The notes: generated by a model from the letters alone, not told the origin. A stretch of 42,758 nucleotides of DNA from Granulicella sp. (GCA_025357875.1 JANYLK010000119.1:1-42758), one strand, 5' to 3'; positions 7,634 through 16,368 are shown, numbered from the stretch's first letter. Program-made: numbers and translations.

Positions 7634-7932
7634 TCTACATCCATGGTAGCAGGCTGACCCAATCTGTTACGCCAACTATTTTCGGCTATTTTTCGTTTTG
7701 TTTTGTTGCACTTATCGTCGATTCGACCAATTGAGGGGCTTGACACGCGGATTTGCTGAGTGAAACGGAGATTTATCCGCGGACAATGTCACTTTTCGTT
7801 TTCAAGCCGTTCTAAATGAGGAACATAAGATTCCGTGAACGAAGAGAACCAAACATGTATTTTGCTGCAGAGAACCGCTTAGCCACCAATACCACTCCGG
7901 GTGGATAACCCAGATCCCGGCCTCAGCCTGGA
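7634..7932. other. Non-coding gap downstream of aspS
   Basis: Apart from one more ATAAGATTC motif (7825-7833), I see no gene here. A TTGACA at 7740-7745 has no convincing -10 partner. A hairpin with one mismatch (GATCCAGGC/GCCGGGATC on the minus strand, about 7913-7934) overlaps the aspS stop. Confidence 0.5.
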
Positions 7933-9825
7933 TCATCGCACTCGCAGATGCAACTCCCGCAGCTGTTGCTCGCTTACCGGAGTCGGTGCGTCCACCATCA
8001 GATCGATGGCCTTGGCCGTCTTCGGGAACGCGATCACCTCGCGCAGGCTAGTTGCCCCGGCTAGGATCATGACGATCCGATCCAGCCCGAGCGCGATGCC
8101 GCCATGCGGAGGAGTGCCGTACTCCAGCGCGTCCAGGAAGAAGCCGAATCGATCCTTCGCCTCCGCGTCCGTCATTCCGAGCGACCGGAAGATCTCCGCC
8201 TGCACATCCTGGCGATGGATACGGATCGAGCCCGAACCAAGCTCAGTCCCATTCAGCACAATGTCGTAGGCCAGCGCGCGAACGGCGCCCTTATCGTTGG
8301 TTAGCCGCCCGGCAGCGATGTCGTCCTCGTGCGGTGAGGTGAATGGATGGTGTGCCGCGTTCCACACCTTCGCCTCTTCGTCCCACTCGTACATGGGAAA
8401 GTCGGTGACCCAGCAAAACTTAAAGTCCGTCTCGGTTCCGGTCTTTGCAAATCGCCCATGCTTCTCGGCGTACTTCACACCAAGCTGCAACCGCAGCGCG
8501 CCGACGCGCTTCCAGATCCACTGCGGATCGAAGTTCCACATCGTCGGTGTCCCAATCTTCGGCGTAACCACGATGATGAGGTCAGCGTCAGACTTGGGGG
8601 TACTGACGTTCGACTTGGTAATAAGCCCGGGTGCCCCATTCATGATGGTGTCAACGTCATGGGTGGGGTCGCTCCCGCTCAGCTTCGCCTCAATCGCCTC
8701 GGCCAGCGGGGCAAACTCAACATTCGTCTTCAGCCGCGCAACGTCGAGCAGATCAAGTCCGCAGTCGCCGAAGCCCGCGCGCACCTCGCTCAGCAAAGCC
8801 TTGCGAGCCGTCCCACTCAGTTCGCCAACGCCCGGAATTACGAAGCCGAGCACCGGCAACTCCTGCTCGATCCTCAACGTAGTCCGCAACTCCGGAGTCA
8901 ACACATCGCTCAGCGAGACCATCGCCGGAAGCCGCATATCCGGCTTATCGATCCCATAGTTCTTAATCGCGTCATCGTAAGTCATCCTCAGGAAAGGAGT
9001 CTTCAACGCAACGCCGCCAGCCGCAAATGCCGCAGTCAGAAATCCTTCCGCCACGCGAAATATCGTGTCCTGCTGCGGAAAGCTCATCTCCAGATCGATC
9101 TGCGTAAACTCCGGCTGTCGATCGGCGCGCAGGTCTTCATCGCGAAAACACCGCGCAACCTGAAAGTATCGATCGAATCCCGAGATCATGAGAATCTGCT
9201 TGAAGATCTGCGGCGACTGCGGCAGCGCGTAGAACTGACCCGCATGAACGCGGCTTGGAACCAGATAATCGCGCGCGCCCTCCGGAGTAGAACGCGTCAT
9301 GAACGGTGTTTCAATCTCCAGAAATCCTTCGCCAACCAGGTAGTTGCGAATCGCCATCGCCACTCTGCTGCGCAGCGCTAAGTTCTCCTGCATCCCAGCA
9401 CGCCGCAGGTCGAGATAGCGATACTTCAGCCGCACCTCTTCATTCGCAATTGCGTCTTCGGAAGGCGAGAAAGGAGGAGTCTTGGATTCATTGAGAAGCA
9501 ACAACTCCTCCGCAACCACTTCAATCTCGCCAGTCACCATGTTCGGATTATTGAGACCCGCCGCCCGCTGTCGCACGCGTCCCTTCACTGCGACCACATA
9601 CTCGGGACGCGCGGCCTCAGCCTTCGCATGCGCCTCGGCAGTCTGCTCGCCGACCACTACCTGCGTGATGCCCGAGCGATCGCGCAGATCGAGAAAGATG
9701 AGGCTGCCATGGTCGCGCCGCCGGTTTACCCAGCCCATCAGCACAACGTCCCGCCCCGCGTCTTCCGCGCGAAGCTCTCCACACATCTGCGTCCGTTGCA
9801 AAGTTCCAAGAAAGTCCAGAGTCAC
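7933..9825 (-). CDS. aspS: Aspartyl-tRNA synthetase (possibly non-discriminating)
   Basis: A full-length 630-residue bacterial-type aspartyl-tRNA synthetase, which charges tRNA-Asp with aspartate in the cytoplasm. The order is an N-terminal OB-fold anticodon domain (VLMGWVNRRRDHGSLIFLDL), class II motif 2 (RYFQVARCFRDEDLRADRQP), the bacterial GAD insert, and motif 3 (GIALGLDRIVMILAG). Start: GTG at 9825 with GGAAG just upstream. Position 39 in the anticodon domain is His where E. coli has Leu; in studied bacterial enzymes His at this site goes with relaxed tRNA recognition, so the enzyme may also charge tRNA-Asn. The short toxin-antitoxin operon lies upstream on the same strand, 65 bases away. 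Confidence 0.97.
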   Translation of the reverse strand: MTLDFLGTLQRTQMCGELRAEDAGRDVVLMGWVNRRRDHGSLIFLDLRDRSGITQVVVGEQTAEAHAKAEAARPEYVVAVKGRVRQRAAGLNNPNMVTGEIEVVAEELLLLNESKTPPFSPSEDAIANEEVRLKYRYLDLRRAGMQENLALRSRVAMAIRNYLVGEGFLEIETPFMTRSTPEGARDYLVPSRVHAGQFYALPQSPQIFKQILMISGFDRYFQVARCFRDEDLRADRQPEFTQIDLEMSFPQQDTIFRVAEGFLTAAFAAGGVALKTPFLRMTYDDAIKNYGIDKPDMRLPAMVSLSDVLTPELRTTLRIEQELPVLGFVIPGVGELSGTARKALLSEVRAGFGDCGLDLLDVARLKTNVEFAPLAEAIEAKLSGSDPTHDVDTIMNGAPGLITKSNVSTPKSDADLIIVVTPKIGTPTMWNFDPQWIWKRVGALRLQLGVKYAEKHGRFAKTGTETDFKFCWVTDFPMYEWDEEAKVWNAAHHPFTSPHEDDIAAGRLTNDKGAVRALAYDIVLNGTELGSGSIRIHRQDVQAEIFRSLGMTDAEAKDRFGFFLDALEYGTPPHGGIALGLDRIVMILAGATSLREVIAFPKTAKAIDLMVDAPTPVSEQQLRELHLRVR

Positions 9826-9890
9826 GATCTTCCTATTGTACGAAGTTTGGTAGCGGCGGCGCGCTTCGTTTTGTTGGTTATTCCCGAGGA

Positions 9891-10163
9891 TCAGCGTTCA
9901 TAAATCTCACGACGATGCCCTACACGCAAGACGAGGATGAGTATCCGCTTATCCTCGATGGAGCACACGAGCCGGTAGTCGCCGACGCGATATTTCCAGA
10001 ACTCGCCAAGTTTACTTCCCCGCAGAGCCTCTCCAATGCTGCGCGGGTTGTCCAGTCGGGCAACTCGCTCATGGAGAAACTTCAGGATGCGTCGTGTGAT
10101 TTGCGGATCCAGCTTGTCGAGTTGGCGACCGGCCTCCTCGGACAGTTCAACCTTCCACGCCAT
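9891..10163 (-). CDS. RelE/ParE-superfamily toxin
   Basis: A 90-residue RelE-type toxin, expected to be an mRNA interferase. The sequence begins WKVELSEEAGRQLDKLDPQI and carries LRGSKLGEFWKYRVGDYRLV and the closing VLRVGHRREIYER, all standard for the RelE group, with the C-terminal basic-Tyr residues used in mRNA cleavage. Its start lies 17 bases inside the antitoxin gene, so the pair is translationally coupled. It is full length. The exact subfamily cannot be separated from ParE-like gyrase toxins by eye, but the RVGDYR/VLRVGHRREIY pattern favours RelE. Confidence 0.86.
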   Translation of the reverse strand: MAWKVELSEEAGRQLDKLDPQITRRILKFLHERVARLDNPRSIGEALRGSKLGEFWKYRVGDYRLVCSIEDKRILILVLRVGHRREIYER

Positions 10164-10374
10164 GCTTCTTCATCACGCTTTCCAGAGCAAGGGTTTTGCT
10201 GCGACCGGCGCGAATATTCTCCAGAGTGGCTTCGGCCAGATAAGTGTCTTCGAGATCTTCGATGTGGGCGAGCACAGCTTCGCGGGCGTAAAAGGTCTTA
10301 GTCCGCCCGGTGCGCTTCGCCAGTTGGTCAAGACGATTTTCGATGTCTTCAGGCAGTCTGATTGCAAGCATCAT
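10147..10374 (-). CDS. Ribbon-helix-helix antitoxin (RelB-type)
   Basis: A 75-residue antitoxin. MLAIRLPEDIENRLDQLAKR is the beta-strand and first helix of a ribbon-helix-helix DNA-binding domain, TKTFYAREAVLAHIEDLEDT the second helix, and the remainder, ending SVMKKHGVEG, the toxin-binding tail. A GGAG site precedes ATG 10374. A palindrome immediately upstream is the probable operator. It precedes and overlaps the RelE toxin gene by 17 bases. It is unrelated in sequence to the DinJ-type antitoxin at 569-832, so the window has two independent toxin-antitoxin systems. Confidence 0.87.
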   Translation of the reverse strand: MMLAIRLPEDIENRLDQLAKRTGRTKTFYAREAVLAHIEDLEDTYLAEATLENIRAGRSKTLALESVMKKHGVEG

Positions 10375-10800
10375 TCTTCTCCGCTATACACGTATAGCAT
10401 ACCACATCCGCGCATAATTTCCCTTCGCCTTTACAGGTGACGGTTTCGCTGGCTCGTCCGTTCGTGAAAACGATCATCAGATACCCATTGCGACGGAACA
10501 TGACATCGGAACCTGGACGCGCTGCCCAGCAGTAATCTCGCAGATACGGACGCACTTCCGATATTGACTTCAAGTATCCAAACCGGTGCACTAACTCGTG
10601 CGGCGTCTGACTGAGAATCATTGCGTCGCGGTCCGGATCATTTAGTAAGATTGAGCTTGCACGATCAAGGTCCATGAAAGCAAGGTGGTGCTTCCACAGA
10701 ACGTAATGGATACCTTTATGGTCATAGCGATCAGGATAGGTCGCTACCAAAGACCCCGTACCACGACGATGAGTGCGAGAGTTCCAAGAGTGCGCTTCAT
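10349..10800 (-). pseudogene. Small exported protein of unknown function, apparent frameshift
   Basis: The main open frame (10349-10750, 133 codons) has no ATG start; it would begin at a TTG. It looks protein-like (YDHKGIHYVLWKHHLAFMDL, later PYLRDYCWAARPGSDVMFRR). Just upstream, in another frame, an ATG at 10800 starts a typical signal-peptide sequence MKRTLGTLALIVVVRG, which then meets a stop at once. One extra G in the GGGG run at about 10754-10758 would join the two as a protein of about 151 residues. I therefore call this one gene with a single-base indel, caused by mutation or by a homopolymer sequencing error. Function not recognised. The 3' end overlaps the start of the RHH antitoxin gene by 26 bases and covers its operator. 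Confidence 0.5.
10383..10398 (-). promoter_or_regulatory. Palindromic operator of the RelE/RHH operon
   Basis: GCTATAC-AC-GTATAGC is a perfect inverted repeat with 7-bp arms and a 2-base centre, ending 9 bases before the antitoxin ATG. Its TATA-rich arms could also hold the -10. It also lies inside the 3' end of the preceding reading frame. Position and symmetry fit autorepression by the ribbon-helix-helix antitoxin (inference). Confidence 0.6.
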
Positions 10801-10817
10801 GGCCTAAGTCTTTGCGT

Positions 10818-12140
10818 TTACCTTAGCAGCGATTGCAGTTCAGTCTGAGCTATCTTCACCTGCTCGCCCGTGGCAAAAGTTTTGACAGTGGCGGTGTGGG
10901 TCGCGAGTTCGTCTTCGCCGAGGATGATGATGTGGCGGGCTACTTTGTCGGCGGCTTCGAAGGATTTCTTGAGGCGGAAGGTGCCGTCGCCTACTTCGAC
11001 GGAGAGGCCGGCGCGGCGAAGTTCGCGGGCTAGTGCGAGGGCCGCAGCGTTTCGTTCAATGCCCATCGGGGCGATGTAGGCGTCGAGTTTCTGCGCTGCC
11101 ACAGGCTCGCCCGTCCCCGTCGCTTGCTCTTCGAGGATGAGGATGAGGCGGTCTTCGCCTATTGCGAAGCCAATGCCTGGAGCCTTTGGGCCGCCGAGCA
11201 TCTCGCTGAGGCCGTCGTAGCGGCCGCCGCCGAGCAGCGCGTTCTGGGTGCCCAGTCCGCTGCCGTCGGGTACGGTGAACTCGAACGTGGTGCGGGTGTA
11301 GTAATCGAGGCCGCGCACCAGACGCGGATTCACGGTGTAGGCAACGCCGCATGCGTCGAGCGCTGCGAGAACCGCCGCGAAGTGTTCGCGCGAGGCGTCG
11401 TCGAGGAAGTCGGCGATCTTTGGCAGCGCGTTGATGATGTGTTGATCTTCGGGAGCCTTCGAATCCAGTACGCGCAGCGGATTCGTCTCCGCGCGCCGCT
11501 GATTGTCCTCGCACATGCGGGACTTCACCGGAGCGAGAGCCTCGCGAAGTGCCGCTACATAGCGCGGCCGATCCGTGGCTGAGCCAACCGAGTTCAGTTC
11601 CAGACGCCAGCCTTTGATGCCCAGTTCGTCCAGCAGTGTGGCGAGCATCTCCAGCACTTCGGCGTCGCGGATCGGGCTTTCGGCGCCACTTGAAATCGGG
11701 CCGAGCACCTCGACGCCGATCTGCCAGAATTGGCGGTATCTTCCGCGCTGCGGACGTTCGCGCCGGAATTGTGGGCCGATGTAGTAGAGCTTTTGCAGAT
11801 CGCCGCGCTCGCCCAGTTTGTGCTCGATGTACGCGCGCACAACGCCAGCAGTATTCTCCGGTCGGAGAGTGAGGCTCTGCGACTTTTCGGACTGGGCGCG
11901 TGCGCGGTCTTCCCACGTGTACATCTCTTTGGAGACGATGTCGGTCTCTTCGCCGACGCCGCGCGCGAAGAGTTGGGTGTCCTCGAAGATCGGGGTGCGA
12001 ATCTCGCCAAAGCCGTAGCGGGCAAAGACTGCGCGGGCAACGGATTCGACGTGATTCCACAGCGCGGTTTCGGGCGGCAGAAGGTCGCGGGTTCCGCGGA
12101 CAGCTTTCACAACACTCGTTTGTTTTGCCAGCGTTGACAT
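10818..12140 (-). CDS. hisS: Histidyl-tRNA synthetase
   Basis: A class II synthetase of about 440 residues that charges tRNA-His with histidine. Visible marks: KAVRGTRDLLPPETALWNHV at the N-terminus, motif 2 (YYIGPQFRRERPQRGRYRQF), the histidine-binding loop LVRGLDYYTRTTFEF, the GGGRYDGL stretch, motif 3 (APGIGFAIGEDRLILIL) and a C-terminal anticodon-binding domain starting at KLDAYIAPMG. Start choice: ATG at 12140 gives the normal family N-terminus and has a GGAAG site; the frame runs on to 12209 without family similarity. It is a housekeeping gene and likely monocistronic, though the small exported protein gene lies close behind it. Confidence 0.96.
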   Translation of the reverse strand: MSTLAKQTSVVKAVRGTRDLLPPETALWNHVESVARAVFARYGFGEIRTPIFEDTQLFARGVGEETDIVSKEMYTWEDRARAQSEKSQSLTLRPENTAGVVRAYIEHKLGERGDLQKLYYIGPQFRRERPQRGRYRQFWQIGVEVLGPISSGAESPIRDAEVLEMLATLLDELGIKGWRLELNSVGSATDRPRYVAALREALAPVKSRMCEDNQRRAETNPLRVLDSKAPEDQHIINALPKIADFLDDASREHFAAVLAALDACGVAYTVNPRLVRGLDYYTRTTFEFTVPDGSGLGTQNALLGGGRYDGLSEMLGGPKAPGIGFAIGEDRLILILEEQATGTGEPVAAQKLDAYIAPMGIERNAAALALARELRRAGLSVEVGDGTFRLKKSFEAADKVARHIIILGEDELATHTATVKTFATGEQVKIAQTELQSLLR

Positions 12141-12201
12141 GAACTTCCAGTGTAGCGAACGCGACTGCGTCGCACGGTTGGTGTGCATCCACGCGATGAG
12201 T

Positions 12202-12210
12202 TTATCCACA
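12202..12210 (+). other. Single DnaA-box-like sequence
   Basis: TTATCCACA matches the DnaA box consensus exactly and is followed by an AT-rich stretch. Only one copy is seen, so it is not evidence of an origin; chance is a fair explanation. Confidence 0.25.
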
Positions 12211-12299
12211 AGATTATTTTTCGCTGCTTACGGGATTGCGGCTGAGAGTTGGATGACGCGACCCAGTGGCCTCACCCTGCTGCGAAACGGCGTCTTTTT

Positions 12300-12360
12300 G
12301 GGGTACCCCGACCCCCCTGTACTAGAATTGGCAAAGTCCGATCAACAAACGAGTTAGGTC
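12300..12360. repeat. Second GGGGTACCCC element
   Basis: GGGGTACCCCGACCCCCCTG (12300-12319) is followed by ACTAGAATTGGCAAAGTCCG and an ACGAGTTAGG end. It resembles the start of the element at 7450 (GGGGTACCCC plus a C- or G-run), then an A-rich unit ending in a TTA-GG motif. The rest of 12211-12488 shows no gene. Confidence 0.45.
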
Positions 12361-12488
12361 CGGACCGGAGGGTCCCGACTTCCCACGCTGCGCTGTCCCC
12401 ACGACGCGCGCATTGGAAGTCTTGCTGATACTTCCATTTTATATGGCGTGTCAAGGATCCTTGCGGCGCAGGTCTACCTATCTCCGTA

Positions 12489-12520
12489 AGTAAGACGGGC
12501 CTTCGAGCACGCAAGGCCCG
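12489..12520 (-). terminator. Terminator of the PExPT-CTERM gene
   Basis: On the minus strand an 8-bp perfect stem (CGGGCCTT/AAGGCCCG, 9-base loop; 12496-12520) is followed by TCTTACTT, a fairly T-rich tail. It begins 3 bases after the end of the PExPT-CTERM gene. Confidence 0.6.
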
Positions 12521-12523
12521 ATG

Positions 12524-12718
12524 CTACTGAGTTTTCGATTTGCGGCGCGCTCGCCATCGAGGGAGGGCCGAGCTAACGATTCCTCCGGCAAGGCCGACTA
12601 CGGCGAGGACGGCGGTTGGATTTTCGGGCGAGTCGGTGCAGCCGGTTTGAGCCTGGGCGGCTTTACTCAGCAGAACGAACACGAGGCCAGCGAGTAGGGC
12701 GATAGAGTACTTCTTCAT
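12524..12718 (-). CDS. Short exported protein with PExPT-CTERM sorting signal
   Basis: A 64-residue protein made of almost nothing but sorting signals. Residues 1-23 are a signal peptide (MKKYSIALLAGLVFVLLSKA, cleaved near AQA). A short mature part (QTGCTDS) follows, then PENPT (31-35), a hydrophobic helix (AVLAVVGLAGGIVSSAL) and an Arg/Lys tail (RWRARRKSK). This tripartite end is the PEP-CTERM type, here the PExPT variant known from Acidobacteria, which is processed by an exosortase/archaeosortase-type enzyme. No such enzyme is encoded in the window. It has a clear terminator behind it and lies 34 bases after the NHL lipoprotein gene on the same strand, so the two may be one operon. The mature product would be tiny. 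Confidence 0.75.
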   Translation of the reverse strand: MKKYSIALLAGLVFVLLSKAAQAQTGCTDSPENPTAVLAVVGLAGGIVSSALPRWRARRKSKTQ

Positions 12719-12752
12719 GGCTTCTCCTGTAGATCAAGGGCGGGCGGTTCGG

Positions 12753-14729
12753 TTAGGGGCGCTGTCCGAGTAGGCTGCTCTTGAGGGCGGACTGGATGGG
12801 AGTTTTGACTGGAGAGGCGATGCCGATGAATTCGGTCACCGTACCAGGCGTAGAGTTCGACTGTCCAGCGCTGTTGCCGACCCAGAGATTACCGGAAGCA
12901 TCAACTGCGACTGCTTGCGGGACGCTTAGGCTGGGGTGGACGATGCCGCCCGCCGGGGTGAGGACGGTACCGTCGGATGCGAGATGGACCACGTAGTCGG
13001 TGCCGGAGCCGATGCATCGGGGGCCGCAGACGACGCTCCAGACAGTGCCTGCGCCGTCGATGGCGAGGAGATTCTCGAAGCCTTTGGTACCGGTTGGGTA
13101 AGCGGAGGCATTTGCCGCAGTGCCATTGTTGTTGAACTTGCTGATGGACGGCGCTTTCGCAGCAAAGGTGCTGTTGACCACGAAGACGTGCCCGGTGGCG
13201 TCAATCGCGGCGCCGGAGGGAGCGTCGAGGCCAGCACCGGCGAAGCCCGATCCTGTTCCGGAGAGGACAGCGCCGGCCCCGCTGAGCTTGAGCAAGCTAT
13301 TGGAGCCCTGTCCCACGGCCCAGACGTTTCCGGAGGTATCGATGGCTACACCTTGCCCATTCGTGAATCCGGTGCTGGTTACGTCGTTGAGGAGACTCCC
13401 GCCCGGGGATATCTCCATGATGTCGACACCCTGGCTGTTGCTGACCCAGGCGTTTCCGGCGATATCGAGGGCGATTCCCTGGGGAAAGTTTCCGCCGATG
13501 AAGGGAAAGCCACTAACCAGCGTGCCGGCGTTGGTGAGCTTGATGACACTGCTGGAGGTGTTGGCGATCCAGACGTTACCGGTATCGTCGATGGCCAGGC
13601 CTTCCGGCAGATGCACGCCGCCTGCGGTAAAGCCGGTTGCTCCCGAGAGCACAGCACCCGTGGGACCGATCTTGATGACGGAGTCGGTACCGGCGGGAGA
13701 GACTGCCTTCTCCGAAGCCAGGTTGGTAATCCACACATTTCCGGCTGCGTCGATGGCGAAGTAGCCTGGAAGGGGTGTTCCGCCGAGGGAGTAGGTGACC
13801 CCGAAGGTCCAGTTGGAGGGCGCCGCGGTGAGAGAGGGCTGGAACGGAGGGATGGGCGTGGAGATTGCGTAGATGGTTGCCACGTTATTGCTGGGATTGA
13901 GGGCGATGTCGAGTGCGGCGGCGAGTGAGTTGTCGGGGGCGGTTCCGCCGCTCGGCGTGGCCGCGGTGAACAGCGTGGCGCACTCGGCGCTGGTGCCGGC
14001 CGAGGTATTGACGCAGGTGGCGAGGATGTTGGCGAGAGAGTGCAACTTGGATTGCGGTACGTCGCCGTTGCCGGCGGGTGTTGTGGTGCGCGCGGACACG
14101 GCGGCGATGTCGACCATGTTGGTGGCGGAGGCGAAGGCGTTGGCGAGCCCGGTGGGATTGGTAGCACTGCTGCCGACGTGGGTGCCATCCGTCATAAACT
14201 GCTGCAGCGCGGTGACGGCTGCGACGGTACTAAGTTCGTTGACGACGATGAAGGTGGAACTGGAGAGCGTGCTGCACGTTCCCAGTGCATCCATTAATAC
14301 GATGGCAGAGTTGTTGGTTCCCGGTGCGAGTCCGGGGTTGCCGCCCGTGGCAAGCACGTAGACCTGATCGGAGGCATGCGCGCAGGTCCAGTCGCCGGTG
14401 ATGGTGAAGCTGCCAGTGGCATCGGTGAGGACGTAGCCGTTGCCGGACAGGTCAGTCGAGACGGCGGGGATGGCGGTGTTCAGCAGCGAAGGAGAGGCTG
14501 ACGCGTAGCCGGTTGCTCCGGCCGCGAAGAGATAGATGCGGGCGCCGGTGAGCGGCTGCTGTCCGCCTTTAGCTGTGCCGTGCAGACTCGTGCCAGCCGC
14601 TGCGGGGAGGTTGCCCGTGCTCATCATCATGCCAGAGCAACCTGTAAGTGCGGCGATGGAGCCAAAGGTGGCCGCGCCCACAAACAGGCGGGCTGCGATA
14701 GAAGAGCGATGTTGGATCCTGATCCGCAT
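12753..14729 (-). CDS. NHL/Vgb-type seven-bladed beta-propeller lipoprotein
   Basis: A 658-residue surface or periplasmic lipoprotein. The signal ends in the lipobox LTGC (about residue 31). Residues about 35-130 form a carboxypeptidase-regulatory-like or similar beta domain ([20 protein letters not shown]). A helical middle region rich in Thr and Ala follows. The C-terminal half, about 310-640, holds seven related units: [72 protein letters not shown] and [12 protein letters not shown], which together make one complete seven-bladed propeller. No catalytic residues of the Vgb lyase can be claimed. Very similar proteins are abundant in soil Acidobacteria; role unknown. Confidence 0.82.
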   Translation of the reverse strand: MRIRIQHRSSIAARLFVGAATFGSIAALTGCSGMMMSTGNLPAAAGTSLHGTAKGGQQPLTGARIYLFAAGATGYASASPSLLNTAIPAVSTDLSGNGYVLTDATGSFTITGDWTCAHASDQVYVLATGGNPGLAPGTNNSAIVLMDALGTCSTLSSSTFIVVNELSTVAAVTALQQFMTDGTHVGSSATNPTGLANAFASATNMVDIAAVSARTTTPAGNGDVPQSKLHSLANILATCVNTSAGTSAECATLFTAATPSGGTAPDNSLAAALDIALNPSNNVATIYAISTPIPPFQPSLTAAPSNWTFGVTYSLGGTPLPGYFAIDAAGNVWITNLASEKAVSPAGTDSVIKIGPTGAVLSGATGFTAGGVHLPEGLAIDDTGNVWIANTSSSVIKLTNAGTLVSGFPFIGGNFPQGIALDIAGNAWVSNSQGVDIMEISPGGSLLNDVTSTGFTNGQGVAIDTSGNVWAVGQGSNSLLKLSGAGAVLSGTGSGFAGAGLDAPSGAAIDATGHVFVVNSTFAAKAPSISKFNNNGTAANASAYPTGTKGFENLLAIDGAGTVWSVVCGPRCIGSGTDYVVHLASDGTVLTPAGGIVHPSLSVPQAVAVDASGNLWVGNSAGQSNSTPGTVTEFIGIASPVKTPIQSALKSSLLGQRP

Positions 14730-15193
14730 GAAATTCTCCTAGAACAATCTCGAGGTTGAGCTAAGGTTGGCAAACGAAGGAAGACGATCTACGTGGCAAT
14801 CCCGAGCCGCGACACACGCGATCAGTCCTGCGTTTGCATTTTGTGTTATCCGTGAAATTGTTGCCACCCGAGCAAATTGGCAGATGCCCACGGTTCAGAC
14901 AGGAATTCTGAATACGTGGGGAACTGGATCAACCTGGGCAGGTCCTCAACTCTTAACGCTGGAAGGAGAGTCGAAAACTATCACGGCGCAAAAGGCGTCA
15001 CGGGACGCTAGTGGCGAAATGCCCGGGAGGGTTGATTGATTGGTCACCAGAAGAATAGGCAGGAGGGGTACTACATACATGCGGCGGGGGGAGGATGAGC
15101 AAGGGGGGCGTGGGGTAAGAGACTAACCCCACGATTAACCAGCGGAGAGACGCGCTCGTTGATCATGGGGCAACAATCTCAGGGCACCTGAGG
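14730..15193. other. Intergenic region between the NHL lipoprotein and gamma-carbonic anhydrase genes
   Basis: A frame of 90 codons on the plus strand (14767-15039) would start with TTG and has no recognisable protein character, so I do not call it. A perfect 8-bp inverted repeat CGTGGGGT/ACCCCACG (15109-15133) with a 9-base loop follows a G-rich stretch; it lies downstream of the gamma-carbonic anhydrase stop and may slow or end that transcript, but it lacks a T-tail. The promoter of the NHL gene should be near 14740-14800. Confidence 0.4.
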
Positions 15194-15715
15194 CTATATG
15201 CTTGCGGTTTCTTTGAGGTAGATAGCGGTGTAGTCGACGTAGTTGCGGGCGTATTTGAGGATCAGCTCGCGGTCGGCGTCGCCCAGGATGCGGCGGACTT
15301 TGCCAGGGACTCCTGCGACCAGGGAGTTGGGCGGAATGACGGTGTGTTCCGGAAGCACTGCGCCGGCGGCGATGATGGAGCCTTCGCCGATGCGGCAGTC
15401 GTTGAGGATGGTCGCGCCCATGCCGATCAGGCAGGCGTCCTCGACCACGCAGCCGTGGACGGTGGCGTTATGACCGATGGTGACCCACTCGCCGAGGGTG
15501 ACGGGATAGACGTGGCGCATGCCATGGAGGACGGCGCAGTCCTGCACGTTGGAGTTGGCGCCGATGCGGATGGAGTTGACGTCGCCGCGGACGACGGCGT
15601 TCATCCAGATGCTGGCGTGTTCGCCAAGGACGACGTCGCCAATCACTTGTGCCGAGAAGTCGACATAGCAGGAGGCGGGTATGGTGGGCAGGATTTTCTG
15701 ATAAGGCCGGATCAT
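15194..15715 (-). CDS. Gamma-class carbonic anhydrase family protein
   Basis: A 173-residue left-handed beta-helix protein of the gamma-carbonic-anhydrase/PaaY/YrdA group. Hexapeptide repeats run from about residue 18 to 135 (VIGDVVLGEHASIWMNAVVR, IRIGANSNVQDCAVLHG, VTIGHNATVHGC, CLIGMGATILNDC, SIIAAGAVL). The three zinc ligands expected in a trimer are present as His64, His82 and His87. The C-terminal helix follows VAGVPGKVRRI. Family members may hydrate CO2 or act as thioesterases; many have low activity, so the reaction is not certain. Gene length is normal. It is divergent from rpsU with a gap of about 180 bases. Confidence 0.88.
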   Translation of the reverse strand: MIRPYQKILPTIPASCYVDFSAQVIGDVVLGEHASIWMNAVVRGDVNSIRIGANSNVQDCAVLHGMRHVYPVTLGEWVTIGHNATVHGCVVEDACLIGMGATILNDCRIGEGSIIAAGAVLPEHTVIPPNSLVAGVPGKVRRILGDADRELILKYARNYVDYTAIYLKETASI

Positions 15716-15899
15716 TCAGACTTCATTCTACGCGCAGAGGAGGGATGGACGCGGACCGCTGATGTGCAGGAAATTGCAGGGTTTGCAGGGTAATTTGCTG
15801 ATGCGGCCTGCAGAATCCTCTATAAATGGCGTTGCGCGGTGACGATTGTGCGCTATTCTGACATCAACCCTATTGGGACGATTTGGAGGTGTATTTGCC

Positions 15900-16097
15900 T
15901 TGGCAGAGATTCGAGTGCAGGAAGGCGAGCCTCTCGAAAACGCGCTGCGGCGGTTTAAACGCAAGGTTCAGACGGAAGACATCATTAAGGAAGTAAAGCG
16001 TCATTCGTTCTATTTGAAACCTGGCGAAAAGAAGCGCGTGAAAGAAGCGCTGGCCCGCAAGCGGAACCGCAAGAAGATTCGTAAGGAACAGGACTAA
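15900..16097 (+). CDS. rpsU: 30S ribosomal protein S21
   Basis: A 65-residue ribosomal protein S21, which sits near the anti-Shine-Dalgarno end of 16S rRNA and helps initiation. The sequence AEIRVQEGEPLENALRRFKR ... KEVKRHSFYLKPGEKKRVKE and the very basic tail KRNRKKIRKEQD are characteristic. Start: TTG at 15900 with GGAGG 10 bases upstream; the frame is open to an ATG at 15846, which would add an unrelated 18 residues. A possible -10 (TATAAA) is at 15821. A short GGGAGC/GCTCCC hairpin (16104-16126) follows the gene. Confidence 0.93.
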   Translation: MAEIRVQEGEPLENALRRFKRKVQTEDIIKEVKRHSFYLKPGEKKRVKEALARKRNRKKIRKEQD

Positions 16098-16368
16098 GAA
16101 GCTGGGAGCGGAAAGATTCTGCTCCCTCAACCATGGATGGCCGTCGTTCTCATCGCAGAGCAGGCGGCCTCCTCAATTCGCTGGCACGACCCACCTCCCC
16201 GGTCGGCATGCCCCGGCACTTGCTTGAATCTAAGCGCGCTGGCTAACGGAATTAAAATGTCGTCTCCTCACGACATGGGCCCGACTCACCTGACCAAGTT
16301 CGACCGATCGCTTACCGCAGATTTGTGGTGTGTCGAAGGATCAGTTTCCGTTCTATGGGAGAAGCGGT

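Noticed and set aside
12202..12210. Replication origin signal (perfect DnaA box)
   Set aside because: Only one box, no dnaA, dnaN or gyrB nearby and no cluster of boxes.
12936..13928. Open frame of 330 codons antisense to the NHL lipoprotein
   Set aside because: Repeated Gly/Asp/Val pattern mirrors the propeller repeats; no protein signature.
14767..15039. Possible 90-residue gene upstream of the NHL lipoprotein
   Set aside because: TTG start without ribosome site and no protein-like pattern.
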